A stretch of DNA of 64,000 nt from Siphonodentalium dalli. Taxonomy: Eukaryota > Mollusca > Scaphopoda > Gadilida > Siphonodentaliidae. This document shows, piece by piece, positions 1 through 11,195 of this stretch. Within the stretch, counting starts at the first letter, position 1. Each line of letters begins with the position of its first letter. The DNA is taken from the NCBI GenBank assembly GCA_032622095.1, contig CP136064.1, positions 279,085,614 to 279,149,613 on the forward strand, given 5' to 3'. The notes beneath the pieces were generated by a model. It had not been told where the DNA came from, made no database searches, and saw only the letters and a program-made list of their open reading frames with translations. The position numbers were made by a program, and so were the translations under genes.

Positions 1-73
1 GACTGACTAGAGACCAATGACTGACTAGATATCGATGACTGACTAGAGACGGGATGCTCCAGGAGAGCATCCC
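1..73. repeat. 18-bp tandem repeat (3 copies) plus short hairpin
   Basis: GACTGACTAG recurs at 1, 19 and 37, a period of 18 bp cut by the window edge. Immediately after it, GGGATGCTC (51-59) pairs with GAGCATCCC (65-73). Confidence 0.8.
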
Positions 74-1340
74 TTTTATAGCGGACTGAATGGGAGCTTG
101 ACAGCTAATTGACCAATGAAAACGCGCAAAAATGTAAAGTTCCAAAACTTGAAAGAAAAGTTGAGGTTTTGAAACGCCAATGTTTAATTAAATTATATAA
201 CTTTAAGAGTTATACGAATTATTAAAAACGAAAGGAATCGTTTGTTTCCATGACGATACAAGCTTTCCAATGATATTATACATGATGGAAAATGATACAG
301 CATGCAAAAGCGTTCCCTTAGTGCATAAAGACGGCGCTTAATCAAGTGACAATACTTTACTGCTTTGTCGTTTCATCCTAAGATAATGTGGGCAATTCAG
401 TGATCAATTATGTTGATATATACATTGCTGATTATACCTTTTGTAGTTCCCATCTGTCCAACACTAAACTTATCAGTTATGTTTGTGCCTGTGAGATATA
501 TTTTTGTCTTAGTTTCAGTTTCTTGATAACTCCACATATTTGTTTTTCAATTCGGCCAAAGATTCTGAAAACTGATCCAAAAATTTCAACGAGAGTCCGA
601 TCACGATCGGCAGATGTTAACCCATCCCTTGGCAATAGTAAATTACTATGATCGGAATCATAAATGAGAGTTTTGATGTTGAATAGAGTATACTTTTATG
701 TACTATTATAGACAAATGTACATAACACAAATTATTGGAATTTATAGGTCACTCGCATTTATATAAGAGAATGCACTGGCACAGGATCTGTAATGCTGCA
801 CCACCACAGCCTTGGGTTAAATGTGAAAAAGGTGACCTGGACATGAAATACTTGGGTTAAGATAGTCCAATTTAAGTTTACCAACAACACACATCAAGAT
901 AAAGACACCTCACTGCTGACCCATTAATATCAATTATATAGCAGAGCTGTTAACAAATCACATACATTGTTTATATTGATGCTGGCATCTCTATTAAACC
1001 AATAACATTTATAATGACCTCAGACATCTGTAGAGTGATATGTACTAGTCAACTGTTAATATCATGTGATGTGTATTGTAGAAACTTGTTTTTAAATTAT
1101 ATACCATAGCTTTCTTTATTTGCACATTGGCATAAGAGACATCAGAAAATAATATAGCCTTATCAATAGCTAAGTAGTCAAAAGGCATGGGATGGAATTG
1201 TGAATTGGGTTTAAAGTCGCTCCAAACAAATTTACCAGTACATAACACAAGATTTTGGATCGATTTAAACCAAATTTGGTGTGGTGACTAGGGGTACCCT
1301 TGGCAGTGTTATAATGGTGTTAGTTTTTCAAATTTTGTTA
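74..1340. other. No gene seen
   Basis: AT-rich sequence with only short chance frames. A fragment at about 750-795 (ATATAAGAGAATGCACTGGC) matches the arm of the palindromic elements at 20902-21281 and 22577-23043. Confidence 0.6.
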
Positions 1341-1351
1341 AATTAAAAAAA

Positions 1352-1371
1352 ATATATATATATATATATAT
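1352..1371. repeat. (AT)n microsatellite
   Basis: About ten AT dinucleotides embedded in an AT-rich stretch. Confidence 0.9.
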
Positions 1372-1394
1372 TTATTTATTTAATTTTTCTTTTT

Positions 1395-1600
1395 TTGGAG
1401 TGAACATATTTTTTCGAAAAAGGGCCATAACTCAGTTAAAAATAGCCAGATCAAACACATATTCGAACTCGATCTGTATTTTGAGCTGAGTAACTGACAT
1501 ACCAAATGTTTCAGTTATCGCATTATGCGTAAAGTGTCTACGGGCGGACAGACAGACAGACGGACGGACCGACAGACGGACGAACGACGAGTGGTCAATC
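1395..1600 (+). repeat. Dispersed 'GGGCATAACTC' repeat with GACGGACG tail
   Basis: It carries the box AAAAAGGGCCATAACTCAG, then text recurring elsewhere in the window (TCAAACACATATTCGAACTC..CTGTATTTTGAGCTGAG..ACATACCAAAT), and ends in a GACAGACAGACGGACGGAC tract. Same family as 9650-10432, 12540-12830, 12840-13470 and 23060-23600. The transposition class is not evident. Confidence 0.7.
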
Positions 1601-1866
1601 CGGACGTTGACACTATGTTTACCATACTATAGTATGGGTAAACATAAAAATGGCCAAAAAAATTTGCCAGAACAATTTTCGGGCCAGCGTGAACCATGCC
1701 TTTGATTAGTGAGATAGTAGTTTGTTTTAAACATATTTTAATAGTATAATAAGATGCCGAGGCTGGAGATTGGAGGATAAGTTCTCGGCTCCCCACAATA
1801 CAGAATATGTATAAATACTTAAATCAGCAAACTTTAAATGTAAATCAATTTGCCGTGTCATGTAAT

Positions 1867-2240
1867 TATTAAGGGGTGATACTGTATCTTAAGGTGTGAT
1901 ACTGTATATTAATGGATGATACTTTATATTAAGGCGTTATACTGTGAATTAAGAGGTGATACTGTATATTAAAGGGTGATACTGTATATTAAGGGGCGAT
2001 ACTGTATATTAAGGGGCGTTGCTGTATATTAAGGGGCGGTGCTATATATTAAGGGGAGATGCCGTATATTAAGGGGAGATGCCGTATATTAAGGGGTGAT
2101 ACCGTATATTAAGGGGTGATACCGTATATTAAGGGGTGATACCATATATTAAGGGGTGATACTGTATATTAAGGAGGTGCTACTGTATATTAAGGGGGTG
2201 CTACTGTATATTAAGGAGGTGCTACTGTATATTAAGGGTG
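1867..2240 (+). repeat. 20-bp minisatellite, about 19 copies
   Basis: The unit resembles GGGGTGATACTGTATATTAA. Units at the left are diverged (GTGTGATAC, GGATGATAC, GGCGTTATAC), middle units have GCCGTAT or ACCGTAT, and the last few carry AGGAGGTGCTAC and are 1 bp longer. Confidence 0.95.
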
Positions 2241-2451
2241 TTTTTTATATGTTCAGGTGGTCAAAATTAGCAACGGGGGAATTTGCGCATGAACATTGGA
2301 AGTATCCATTTTCCATCATGTATCACATCGTTAGAAAGCTACATGTAAAAATCAAGCAATAAACAGTATATAAAAATATATAGTGATTATTGTAATTAAT
2401 ATATATATAGGGGTTATGGTACTGCGAAGCCTAAGAGAGTAGATAATTTAT

Positions 2452-2905
2452 TGTCCCCTGAAAATTTTATTTTCGGGGACTATAGAAACGGGCTCCGTCT
2501 GTCCGTCCATTCATCCGTCCGTCTGTCCATCCGTCACACTTTTGAGTACCTTCATGGTGTAATCATTTCCTCCTACAGATTTCATCCCAGAGATATGAAA
2601 CTTCAGAATATTGTTGCCCATATATTGAAGATGTGCAACATGTATATAGATGACAGAACAATTATTTTTTGACAGAGTTATTAACCCTTTCGACTTATAA
2701 TTTTCTGTATGAGGGTACCTTCATGGTGTAATCAACTCCTCCTACAGTTTTGATCGTAGATATTTTCGATTTCAGAGTATTATTACCTACATATTGGAGA
2801 TGTGCAACTTGTATATAGATGACGGAAAAATAATTTTTTACGGAGTTATTAACCATTTTCGATTTCAACAAAGGGGGACACTGTGGTCGGCAGACCTTTT
2901 ATTGA
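2452..2905. repeat. Dispersed repeat with internal 169-bp duplication
   Basis: Begins with CCCCTGAAAATTTTATTTTCGGGG (imperfect inverted repeat) and a CCGTCCGTCTGTCC tract. A segment starting ACCTTCATGGTGTAATCA recurs 169 bp later (2548 and 2717), about 80 percent alike by eye. The same CCCCGAAA..TTTCGGGG head occurs at about 13274-13298. Confidence 0.75.
2898..2903 (-). terminator. Candidate polyadenylation signal of the ACP7-like gene
   Basis: AATAAA on the minus strand, about 120 bp after the stop codon at 3024. It is the nearest canonical signal downstream. It lies at the edge of a dispersed repeat, so the transcript may be borrowing a repeat-derived signal. Confidence 0.5.
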
Positions 2906-3023
2906 TTTGAAGATGAGAATCTTCCGGGTGATTTTATAAATTTACTGTTTAATTGAAAGAGGAGCAGTACTACTGTACCAGTCGTGAGGTTGTCGTGAAC
3001 ACCTTTGAGTGTTGATTGTTGAG

Positions 3024-3472
3024 TTAGCCGTTTACTATAAGAGGAGCAGTACTTACGGCGTATAAACCTGAATAACAGTAAACCATGCCGTATAGCAAAC
3101 AAGGAAGGATCACAATTTTTTTATAAACCTTGGATGTCCTTAACAGCAGATATAACTTCACTATAGCAACCAAGCAAAGCAAAGGAAAGGCAACCTTTAC
3201 TATTTTCAAAACTAACATTCCATAAGCATAGGCTGTGAACATTCGGAAAACAAGCGGACAATAGCACGAATAATGTGTATTATATGTGCTCTCACTGCAG
3301 TTAACACCCTCAATGAAGGGGCCGTGATGATGCTGTATTAACCACATTGAATCAAATGGTGTGGGGTTAAATACTGTCATCTGATCCAGGAATATGTGGG
3401 TGTCATTATAGACGTACATGTGGCCATATGTATTAATCCCGTTCTTGGCATGTCTGTATGCTGACCACTCAC
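3024..3472 (-). CDS. ACP7: ACP7-like exon 9: C-terminal domain and hydrophobic tail
   Basis: The acceptor is TTTACAG|GTGAG. The first bases complete a serine, giving NASEWSAYR. It encodes residues 376-524. The part to HHHGPF (about residue 428) is the family's C-terminal conserved region (EWSA, THIFLDQM, DSMWLI). After it comes a Cys-containing linker, then a hydrophobic stretch at about 453-486 followed by basic residues and a second hydrophobic piece. This could be a membrane anchor. A strong donor (GCC|GTAAGTAC, exon end 3057) lies just inside this frame, so the last 11 codons may be replaced by another exon in some transcripts. The stop at 3024 with a polyA signal about 120 bp further favours a terminal exon. 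Confidence 0.8.
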
Positions 3473-3644
3473 CTGTAAATGTAATGTTGATTATGTGTTT
3501 ACCACACTGCATGGAAAATTGAATTTATAAACAAATAAATTCTGCCTAAATTCAAGGTACCGAATTTACAAAAGATGTTAACATTTAAAGGTACCTAATC
3601 CGATTATGTTTCTTAAATGCCAAAATTGTTGGATTTGTGTCCGA

Positions 3645-3745
3645 CGATTAGCTTTCTTGAGTAAATTCCCCCAACCTGCAAAGCTATCTGTGTCACGCGA
3701 TTAGCTTGCTTTGTTAAATTCTCCCAACCTGCAAGTTCATGCGAA
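3645..3745. repeat. 53-bp tandem duplication in intron 8 flank
   Basis: CGATTAGCTT..TAAATTC(C/T)CCCAACCTGCAA occurs at 3645 and 3698. A partial end of the 'AAAGGTACTCAATCCGAT' element family (AAAGGTACCTAATCCGAT) lies just before, at about 3588-3605. Confidence 0.8.
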
Positions 3746-3875
3746 TATGCCTAACGAAAATTGAATTAAATGGACAGTCTTTTAATAAATTACCCCTATA
3801 CTATAAACTGATGTTGAAAAAAAATAATAGTTTGGCAAATTTCAGGCCAGCACAGACCTTATATGATATACTCAC

Positions 3876-4069
3876 TGGCGTTTTCTTTCTCTAAATCCTT
3901 GCTGTAAGTGTTGCCTGCATTACCCGATATGAAGTGGATGCTGGCTCGGGGATTAACGTAGTTGAACGCCGTCACCTTATCTTTGTATACCGGCCAGAAG
4001 CGCTCATAGGAATGTTCATGAGCTTCAAACACCAAGTCTACACCTTGTGCATGAAACATGTCCTCCAAC
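3876..4069 (-). CDS. ACP7: ACP7-like exon 8: AHEHSYER metal motif
   Basis: The acceptor follows a pyrimidine-rich tract and ends CGAAG|GTTGG; the donor is CCA|GTGAGT. It covers residues 311-375 and the first base of codon 376. GLEDMFHAQGVDLVF leads into EAHEHSYERFWPVY, the last metallophosphatase motif with ligands H328 and H330, followed by NPRASIHFISGNAG, the usual position of the family's NPRxPVHIxxGxAG stretch. The plus strand of this exon is also open (3934-4329), which is a shadow. Confidence 0.95.
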
Positions 4070-4139
4070 CTTCGATGAGAAGGAAAAACATTGCAAATAA
4101 AAGATTTTACAAGCTATTCAGGGTATTATTAAAGGGGTA

Positions 4140-4292
4140 TGCGGCTGATACGGACCTTGGCTCATACAGACCCAAACTCATATGGACCCTGGCTTTTACG
4201 GACCATGGATCTTATGGACCCTGGCTTTTACGGACCATGGATCTTATGGACCCAGGCTCATACAGACCTCAGCTCATGCAGACCCTGGCTAT
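4140..4292 (+). repeat. About 15-bp degenerate minisatellite, about 10 copies
   Basis: Alternating units like GGCTCATACAGACCC and GGATCTTATGGACCC directly beside exon 8 (71 bp from its acceptor). Because the unit is a multiple of three, it yields two open plus-strand frames that are not genes. Confidence 0.85.
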
Positions 4293-5700
4293 TAAAATAT
4301 ACAGTTTTATTTATATTTTAATTCCTTGAAATATATTAACATAAAATACTGAGGTTTAAAAGCTGAAAGAATTCTTATTTATTTTCACAAAATCTGCACT
4401 TTAAGTCAGCCCAAAATAAGATTTTCAAGCACTTAGCATTGATCACGTGGTCGATATAAATAAATGGCTTCAGATGCAATTCATCTGAACTTTTAAAAGC
4501 ATCCCCAATTATTCTCCCCACCACTTTAGCGGTAAGGTCAATAATTTGTGATCTAGTGTTCGTGTTACGGTCTGTTTTATTGGAATATGAAACGAGTGAC
4601 CCAACTTGCAGTTGGCCAATCATCAAACATGATTTATTGTAAGGCGTACAAATAATTACTTTCATACACATTGACCCCTCCAGGTGAATAATAGATTATA
4701 ACTGGGTTGGGTTTACATTATTACGCAGGGCAATGGTCGGTGACAAAATTGGCTAACTCTATCCATCTTTTTGGGAGAGAATTACTATGCTACATAGCTA
4801 ATAACATCAGTTTTTAAAATACATGTGAATGCAGGTCATTTTCAAAGATGTGTACCTGGCCCAAAAATATATACCCAGAATAAAATTATACCTGGTATGT
4901 TTTGTATCCATGTAAATGAGCCTGCCCAATAAGATATACATTCTTTAGATTGTCTATTGTCAAAATGCAACTCACCCATGATTGGTTGCCTCGAAGCAAT
5001 TTTAACATACCAGAGCATCAGATTGACATGCAATATTAGCCTCTACTGAAGGTAGGGCTGGGCGATAGTTCAATATATTGACTTGAAGAAATCTAAGCCG
5101 TTCACAGTACCATTGAATGTCAGTCATCACCTAACCTTGGGAGCACCAGTTTGTTTTTAAATTGCTACAGATATGTTTACATAAACTAGCCAGATGACAT
5201 CTATTATTCTAATCTAAATTAAAGACCTGTGTCTTTGCAGATATATATGCTTCTGTGGTGAGAAGAGGTATTAATTAAATTGAGAGGTGATATGGCTTGG
5301 AAGGGTGTTGGTTGATGGCAGGGTGGGGTCTGGGCCATGTGGGAGGGGTGGGTGGGGGAGGGTGGAATGTTTCCATAATTTCATTAAAGAGTAAAGTTTC
5401 ATAACTCTGCAGATGTTATAATGGTGTAACTTTTTTCAAATTTTCAAATTTTATAACATGTTTAAAAAATATTTTTTGTGTCCCAGAAGATGAGGCCTAA
5501 GCAGAATTAGGTCCTGGAGGATAACTTGCGCCTGTAATTCACTCAATGTTGTTTCGTATTCCATAAGGCAGGAACTTTATAGAATGGGCACATGCCATTC
5601 TGAGAATAGTTTATCATTTACTGCCTGGTGATAGTGTGAACAACTTTACATCCCTTATAACGAAAACCCGGAGTGTTATATCTCTCATTTAAAATTTGAT
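4293..5700. other. Intron 7, unassigned part
   Basis: No exon of the phosphatase fits here. A 98-codon minus-strand frame at 4375-4671 has no recognisable domain. At 5337-5362 there is a G-rich tract. At about 5485-5530 a fragment (AGATGAGGCCTAAGCAGAAT) of the inverted-repeat family best seen at 19944-20402 is present. Confidence 0.5.
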
Positions 5701-5704
5701 TTTA

Positions 5705-8700
5705 CGTAGTTGTACTGAAGGCTGTACTGTATGGAAGGTTGTACTGTACTGAAGGCTGTACTGTACTGAAGGCTATACTAGTAGTTGTACTGAAGGCTGT
5801 ACTGTACTGAAGGCTATACTAGTAGTTGTACTGAAGGCTGTACTGTATGGAAGGTTGTACTGTACTGAAGGCTGTACTGTACTGGAGGCTGTACTGTACT
5901 GAAGGCTGCACTAGTAGCTGTACTTAAGGTTGTACTGTACTGAAGGCTGCACTAGTAGCTGTACTGAAGGTTGTACTGTACTGAAGGCTGTACTAGTAGT
6001 TGTACTGAAGGCTGCACTAGTAGCTGTACTGAAGGCTGTACTGTACTGGAGGCTGTACTACTGAAGGCTATACTAGTAGTTGTACTGAAGGTTGTACTGT
6101 ACTGAAGGCTGTACTAGTAGCTGTACTGAATGCTGTACTGTACTGAAGGCTGTACTGTACTGAAGGCTGTACTGTATGAAGGCTGTACTGTACTGAAGGC
6201 TGTACTGTACTGAAGGCTATACTAGTAGTTGTACTGAAGGCTGTACTGTACTGAAGGCTATACTAGTAGTTGTACTGAAGGCTGTACTGTACTGAAGGTT
6301 GTACTGTACTGAAGGCTGTACTGTACTGAAGGCTGTACTAGTAGTTGTACTGAAGGTTGTACTGTACTGAAGGTTGTACTGTACTGAAGGTTGTACTGTA
6401 CTGAAGGCTATACTAGTAGTTGTACTGAAGGCTGTACTGCATGGAAGGTTGTACTATACTGAAGGCTGTACTACTGAAGGCTATACTAGTAGTTGTACTG
6501 AAGGCTGTACTGTGTGGAAGGTTGTACTGTACTGAAGGCTATACTAGTAGTTGTACTGAAGGCTGTACTGTATGGAATGTTGTACTGTACTGAAGGCTGT
6601 ACTGTACTGAAGGCTGTACTACTGAAGGCTATACTAGTAGTTGTACTGAAGGTTGTACTATACTGAAGGTTGTACTGTACTGAAGGTTGTACTAGTAGTT
6701 GTACTGAAGGTTGTACTGTACTGAAGGCTGTACGGTACTGAAGGTTGTACTAGTAGTTGTACTGAAGGTTGTACTGTACTGAAGGTTGTACTAGTAGTTG
6801 TACTGAAGGTTGTACTAGTAGTTGTACTGAAGGTTGTACTGTACTGAAGGTTGTACTAGTAGTTGTACTGAAGGTTGTACTGTACTGAATGTTGTACTAG
6901 TAGTTGTACTGAAGGTTGTACTGTACTGAAGGTTGTACTAGTAGTTGTACTGAAGGTTGTACTGTACTGAATGTTGTACTGTACTGAAGGCTGTACTGTA
7001 CTGAAGGCTGTACTACTGAAGGCTGTACTACTAGTTGTACTGAAGGTTGTACTGTACTGAAGGTTGTACTGTACTGAAGGCTGTACTGTACTGAAGGTTG
7101 TACTGTACTGAAGGTTGTACTAGTAGTTGTACTGAAGGTTGTACTGTACTAAATATTGTACTGTACTGAAGGCTATACTAGTAGTTGTACCGAAGGTTGT
7201 ACTGTACTGAAGGCTGTACTGTACTGAAGGCTGTACTACTGAAGGCTATACTAGTAGCTGTACTGAAGGCTGTACTGTACTGAAGGCTATACTAGTAGCT
7301 GTACTGAAGGCTGTACTGTACTGAAGGTTGTACTGTACTGAAGGTTGTACTGTACTGAAGGCTGTACTACTGAAGGCTATACTAGTAGTTGTACTGAAGG
7401 CTGTACTGTACTGAAGGCTGTACTGTACTGAAGGTTGTACTAGTAGTTGTACTGAACGTTGTACTGTCCTGAAGGTTGTACTGTACTGAAGGTTGTACTG
7501 TACTGAAGGCTATACTAGTAGTTGTACTGAAGGTTGTACTGTACTGAAGGCTATACTAGTAGTTGTACTGAAGGCTGTACTACTGAAGGCTGTACTAGTA
7601 GTTGTATGGAAGGTTGTACTGTACTGAAGGCTGTACTGTACTGAAGGCTGTACTAGTAGTTGTACTGAAGGTTGCACTGTAATGAAGGTTGTACTGTACT
7701 GAAGGTTGTACTGTACTGAAGGCTGTACTGTACTGAAGGCTATACTAGTAGTTGTACTGAAGGCTGTACTACTGAAGGCTATACTAGTAGTTGTACTGAA
7801 GGTTGTACTGTACTGAAGGCTATACTAGTAGTTGTACTGAAGGCTGTACTGTACTGAAGGCTGTACTGTACTGAAGGTTGTACTAGTAGTTGTACTGAAG
7901 GCTGTACTGTACTGAAGGCTATACTAGTAGTTGTACTGAAGGCTGTACTGTACTGAAGGCTGTACTGTACTGAAGGTTGTACTAGTAGTTGTAATGAAGG
8001 CTGTACTGTACTGAAGGCTATACTAGTAGTTGTACTGAAGGTTGTACTGTACTGAAGGCTATACTAGTAGTTGTACTGAAGGCTGTACTGTACTGAAGGC
8101 TGTACTGTACTGAAGGTTGTACTAGTAGTTGTACTGAAGGCTGTACTGTACTGAAGGCTATACTAGTAGTTGTACTGAAGGCTGTACTGTACTGAAGGCT
8201 ATACTAGTAGTTGTACTGAAGGCTGTACTGTACTGAAGGCTGTACTGTACTGAAGGTTGTACTAGTAGTTGTACTGAAGGTTGTACTGTACTGAAGGTTG
8301 TACTGTACTGAAGGTTGTACTGTACTGAAGGCTATACTAGTAGTTGTACTGAAGGTTGTACTGTACTGGAGGCTATACTAGTAGTTGTACTGAAGGCTGT
8401 ACTGTATGGAAGGTTGTACTGTACTGAAGGCTGTACTGTACTGAAGGCTGTACTAGTAGTTGTACTGAAGGTTGTACTGTACTGAAGGTTGTACTGTACT
8501 GAAGGTTGTACTGTACTGAAGGCTGTACTGTACTGAAGGTTGTACTAGTAGTTGTACTGAAGGTTGTACTGTACTGAAGGTTGTACTGTACTGAAGGTTG
8601 TACTGTACTGAAGGTTGTACTGTACTGAAGGTTGTACTGTACTGAAGGCTGTACTGTACTGAAGGCTGTACTAGTAGTTGTACTGAAGGTTGTACTGTAC

Positions 8701-9325
8701 TGAAGGTTGTACTGTACTGAAGGTTGTACTGTACTGAAGGCTGTACTGTACTGAAGGCTGTACTAGTAGTTGTACTGAAGGTTGTACTGTACTGAAGGTT
8801 GTACTGTACTGAAGGTTGTACTGTACTGAAGGCTGTACTGTACTGAAGGTTGTACTAGTAGTTGTACTGAAGGTTGTACTGTACTGAAGGTTGTACTGTA
8901 CTGAAGGCTATACTAGTAGTTGTACTGAAGGTTGTACTGTACTGAAGGCTATAATAGTAGTTGTACTGAAGGCTGTACTGTATGGAAGGTTGTACTGTAC
9001 TGAAGGCTGTACTGTACTGAAGGCTGTACTAGTAGTTGTACTGAAGGTTGTACTGTACTGAAGGTTGTACTGTACTGAAGGTTGTACTGTACTGAAGGCT
9101 GTACTGTACTGAAGGCTATACTAGTAGTTGTACTGAAGGCTGTACGACTGAAGGCTGTACTAGTAGTTGTACTGAAGGTTGTACTGTACTGAAGGTTGTA
9201 CTGTACTGAAGGTTGTACTGAAGGCTGTACTGAAGGCTGTACTGTACTGAAGGTTGTACTGTACTGAAGGTTGTATTGTACTGAAGGCTGTACTGTATGA
9301 AGGCTGTACTGTACTGAAGGCTAAT
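5705..9325 (+). repeat. 3.6-kb minisatellite of mixed 17-bp and 24-bp units
   Basis: Two interleaved unit types share the stem TGTACTGAAGG(C/T)T. The short unit is GTACTGTACTGAAGGCT (17 bp). The longer one is ATACTAGTAGTTGTACTGAAGG(C/T)T (24 bp). Short CTACTGAAGG variants and TGTATGGAAGG variants also occur. It lies in intron 7. The frame at 9160-9441 on the minus strand is a by-product of this array. Confidence 0.97.
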
Positions 9326-9550
9326 TTCCCTTTACTACAGAATAATGTATGTCTGTATCGGGTGCTGAGATATACCATCGTTAAATTGTGTGTATCATGG
9401 TGGGGAATCACATGGTTTCGCGGTTGGTGAGTACCACGCATTCAAAATGAAATGAACAAAAACATAATATATGAGGAACTGACATAAAACATAACATTTT
9501 GACTGTTACGAGCATGAGCAGCAGGGAGTGTCAGCATACTTTACATTTGG

Positions 9551-9588
9551 GAATACCCATAGAATACCCATAGAATACCCATAGAATT
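9551..9588 (+). repeat. 11-bp repeat, 3.4 copies
   Basis: GAATACCCATA repeated head to tail. Confidence 0.9.
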
Positions 9589-9649
9589 TCAACGCGGACA
9601 ATTGCACCAAAAAATAATTATAATTATATTACATCAACAAGAGCTACGC

Positions 9650-10432
9650 TGGGCGTGCAATATACGCCCTCTCTTGGGTCGGCGAAAACTGGTAAAAAAA
9701 GGGGCATAACTCTGGTAAAAATTGGCGGACGGAACTCAAATTTGAACTTGACCTGTGTTTTGGTGGGAGAAAGTAATATACCAAATTATCATTGAATCCG
9801 ATAAGCTCTAGTAAAGTTATTATCCGGACAACAAATTTCAGGGATTTTCTAAGTCAAATTATGTCAAAAAAGGGGCCATAACTCTCGCAAAAATTATCGG
9901 ATTAAAACGAAATTCGGGCTTGAGCTGTATTTTGATATATGTAATCAACAAAAAAACGGGTTTTGCGTATAAACATTCCAAAATCGAGTTATCATCCGGA
10001 AACCAAAAAACATAAGAAAAACTGAATTTTCTGAGTCGAAAAAGGGGCATAACTCTGCCAAAAATGGTCGGACAGAACCTGTGTTTTGGTGGGAGAAAGT
10101 AATGTACCAAATTTGGATTCATTCCGATAAACTATACTAAAGTTATCATCCGGACAACAAATTTCAAGGATTTTCTAAGTCAAAAAACATTAAATAAGGG
10201 GCATAACTCCGGTGAAAATTGGCGGGCGGAACCCAAATTCGAACTTGAACTTACTTTTCGGCTAATAAACCCACATACCAAATTTTACTAATTTTGGTTC
10301 ACTCTAACTAAAGTTATCATCCGGACAACAGGTTAACGGACGGACGCCCGCCCGGACGCCAGCCCGCCCGGACGGACAGACCAATACTATAATACGGCCT
10401 TTTTTTCAAAAGGGCGTATAAAAACAAAAAGA
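9650..10432. mobile_element. Composite dispersed element with four 'GGGGCATAACTC' modules
   Basis: The head is GCTGGGCGTGCAATATACGCCC and the end is AATACGGCC(T)n..AAAAGGGCGTATAA. Between them, modules of roughly 150-180 bp each begin with AAAGGGG(C)CATAACTC (about 9700, 9867, 10042, 10196), continue with GGTGGGAGAAAGTAAT and end TATCATCCGGACAACA. The last module runs into a CGGACGGACGCCCGCCCGG tract. The same head starts the element at 12540. No coding capacity. Confidence 0.75.
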
Positions 10433-10483
10433 TTTACGCGAATAAAATTTATTTAAAAAACAAGTTGATACCTTATTTGTTCG

Positions 10484-10535
10484 GAAATAGTGGTTTTCTA
10501 TAACATTCTGAAATAGTGTTTTTCTATAACATTCT
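10484..10535 (+). repeat. 26-bp tandem duplication
   Basis: GAAATAGTG(G/T)TTTTCTATAACATTCT occurs twice in succession. Confidence 0.9.
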
Positions 10536-10855
10536 GACCAAAGTTGCCAGGCGGAGGTTCGTGAAATACACAAGTCCATACATCTAGGAAAATCCTTCGA
10601 CTGACAATTTTGGTCAGAATGTTAGAACAAACAACTGAGTTTAGACAGAAATGAGGTATCAGCTTTTTTTTGAAAAATAGTATAGCATATGCTCGTAGCT
10701 GCCAAATTACTATGTAATATATCAGTATCCTAGTTTATTACCTTTTTCATCCTTTCTGGTCATGTTTACGATCGCCTTCGCCATTTTAAATGCGTGGTAG
10801 TGGTACTCATCAACTCGAAACCACGTGATTACCCACTTTGTATACAATAACTCAC

Positions 10856-11056
10856 CCATGCTTGATGTATCTGAAGTATTTACCAGCACAGTTATCCCTA
10901 TTTTTGTTTGAACAGTAGAAAGGGCTGTGTGCGAGAGCAATTATCCAAGGTCTGACGTCACGATGCTTATTTGCTTCAATGAGGTCATCTAATAGAAAAT
11001 AAAACTGCTTACACACCATATCCTGGTCAAATATAAAGTAATATTCTGTGTTGTAC
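10856..11056 (-). CDS. ACP7: ACP7-like exon 7: fourth metal motif
   Basis: The acceptor is TCTACAG|GTAC and the donor CATGG|GTGAGT. It is 201 nt and covers residues 244-311 (the last codon is split). It encodes NTEYYF, the helix leading to the active site, and PWIIALAHSPFYCSN with H287 as ligand; most ACP7 proteins have GHRPMYCS at this place, so A286 and S288 are substitutions next to a conserved histidine. Intron 7 downstream is about 6.8 kb and carries the 17/24-bp minisatellite. Confidence 0.93.
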
Positions 11057-11195
11057 CTGTAGATGAAAGAATGATAGCAAACAGGCATGAGAATTAGGTG
11101 CATTTGTCATCTGCCAATTTTGGATGTAGAGAAACTAAACTAAAAAAGAAATAGAATCTATGTGCAGAAGATTCTATAGAAATTTGATAATAAAG

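Noticed and set aside
51-80. Rho-independent terminator (hairpin followed by CCTTTT)
   Set aside because: The context is a eukaryotic genome and the T run is short; treated as a simple hairpin.
388-651. 87-codon plus-strand frame
   Set aside because: No recognisable domain and no splice context; length expected by chance in AT-rich DNA.
3934-4329. 131-codon plus-strand frame
   Set aside because: It is the antisense of exon 8 of the phosphatase followed by a 15-bp minisatellite.
4375-4671. 98-codon minus-strand frame in intron 7
   Set aside because: The frame and phase do not fit between exons 7 and 8, and I recognise no domain; it could be an old transposon scrap.
10722-10855. Continuation of the frame past exon 7 (TKWVITWFRVDEYHYHAF..)
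   Set aside because: It lies beyond a good donor, does not match the family, and a similar sequence occurs in the opposite orientation at about 9390-9450, indicating an intronic repeat.
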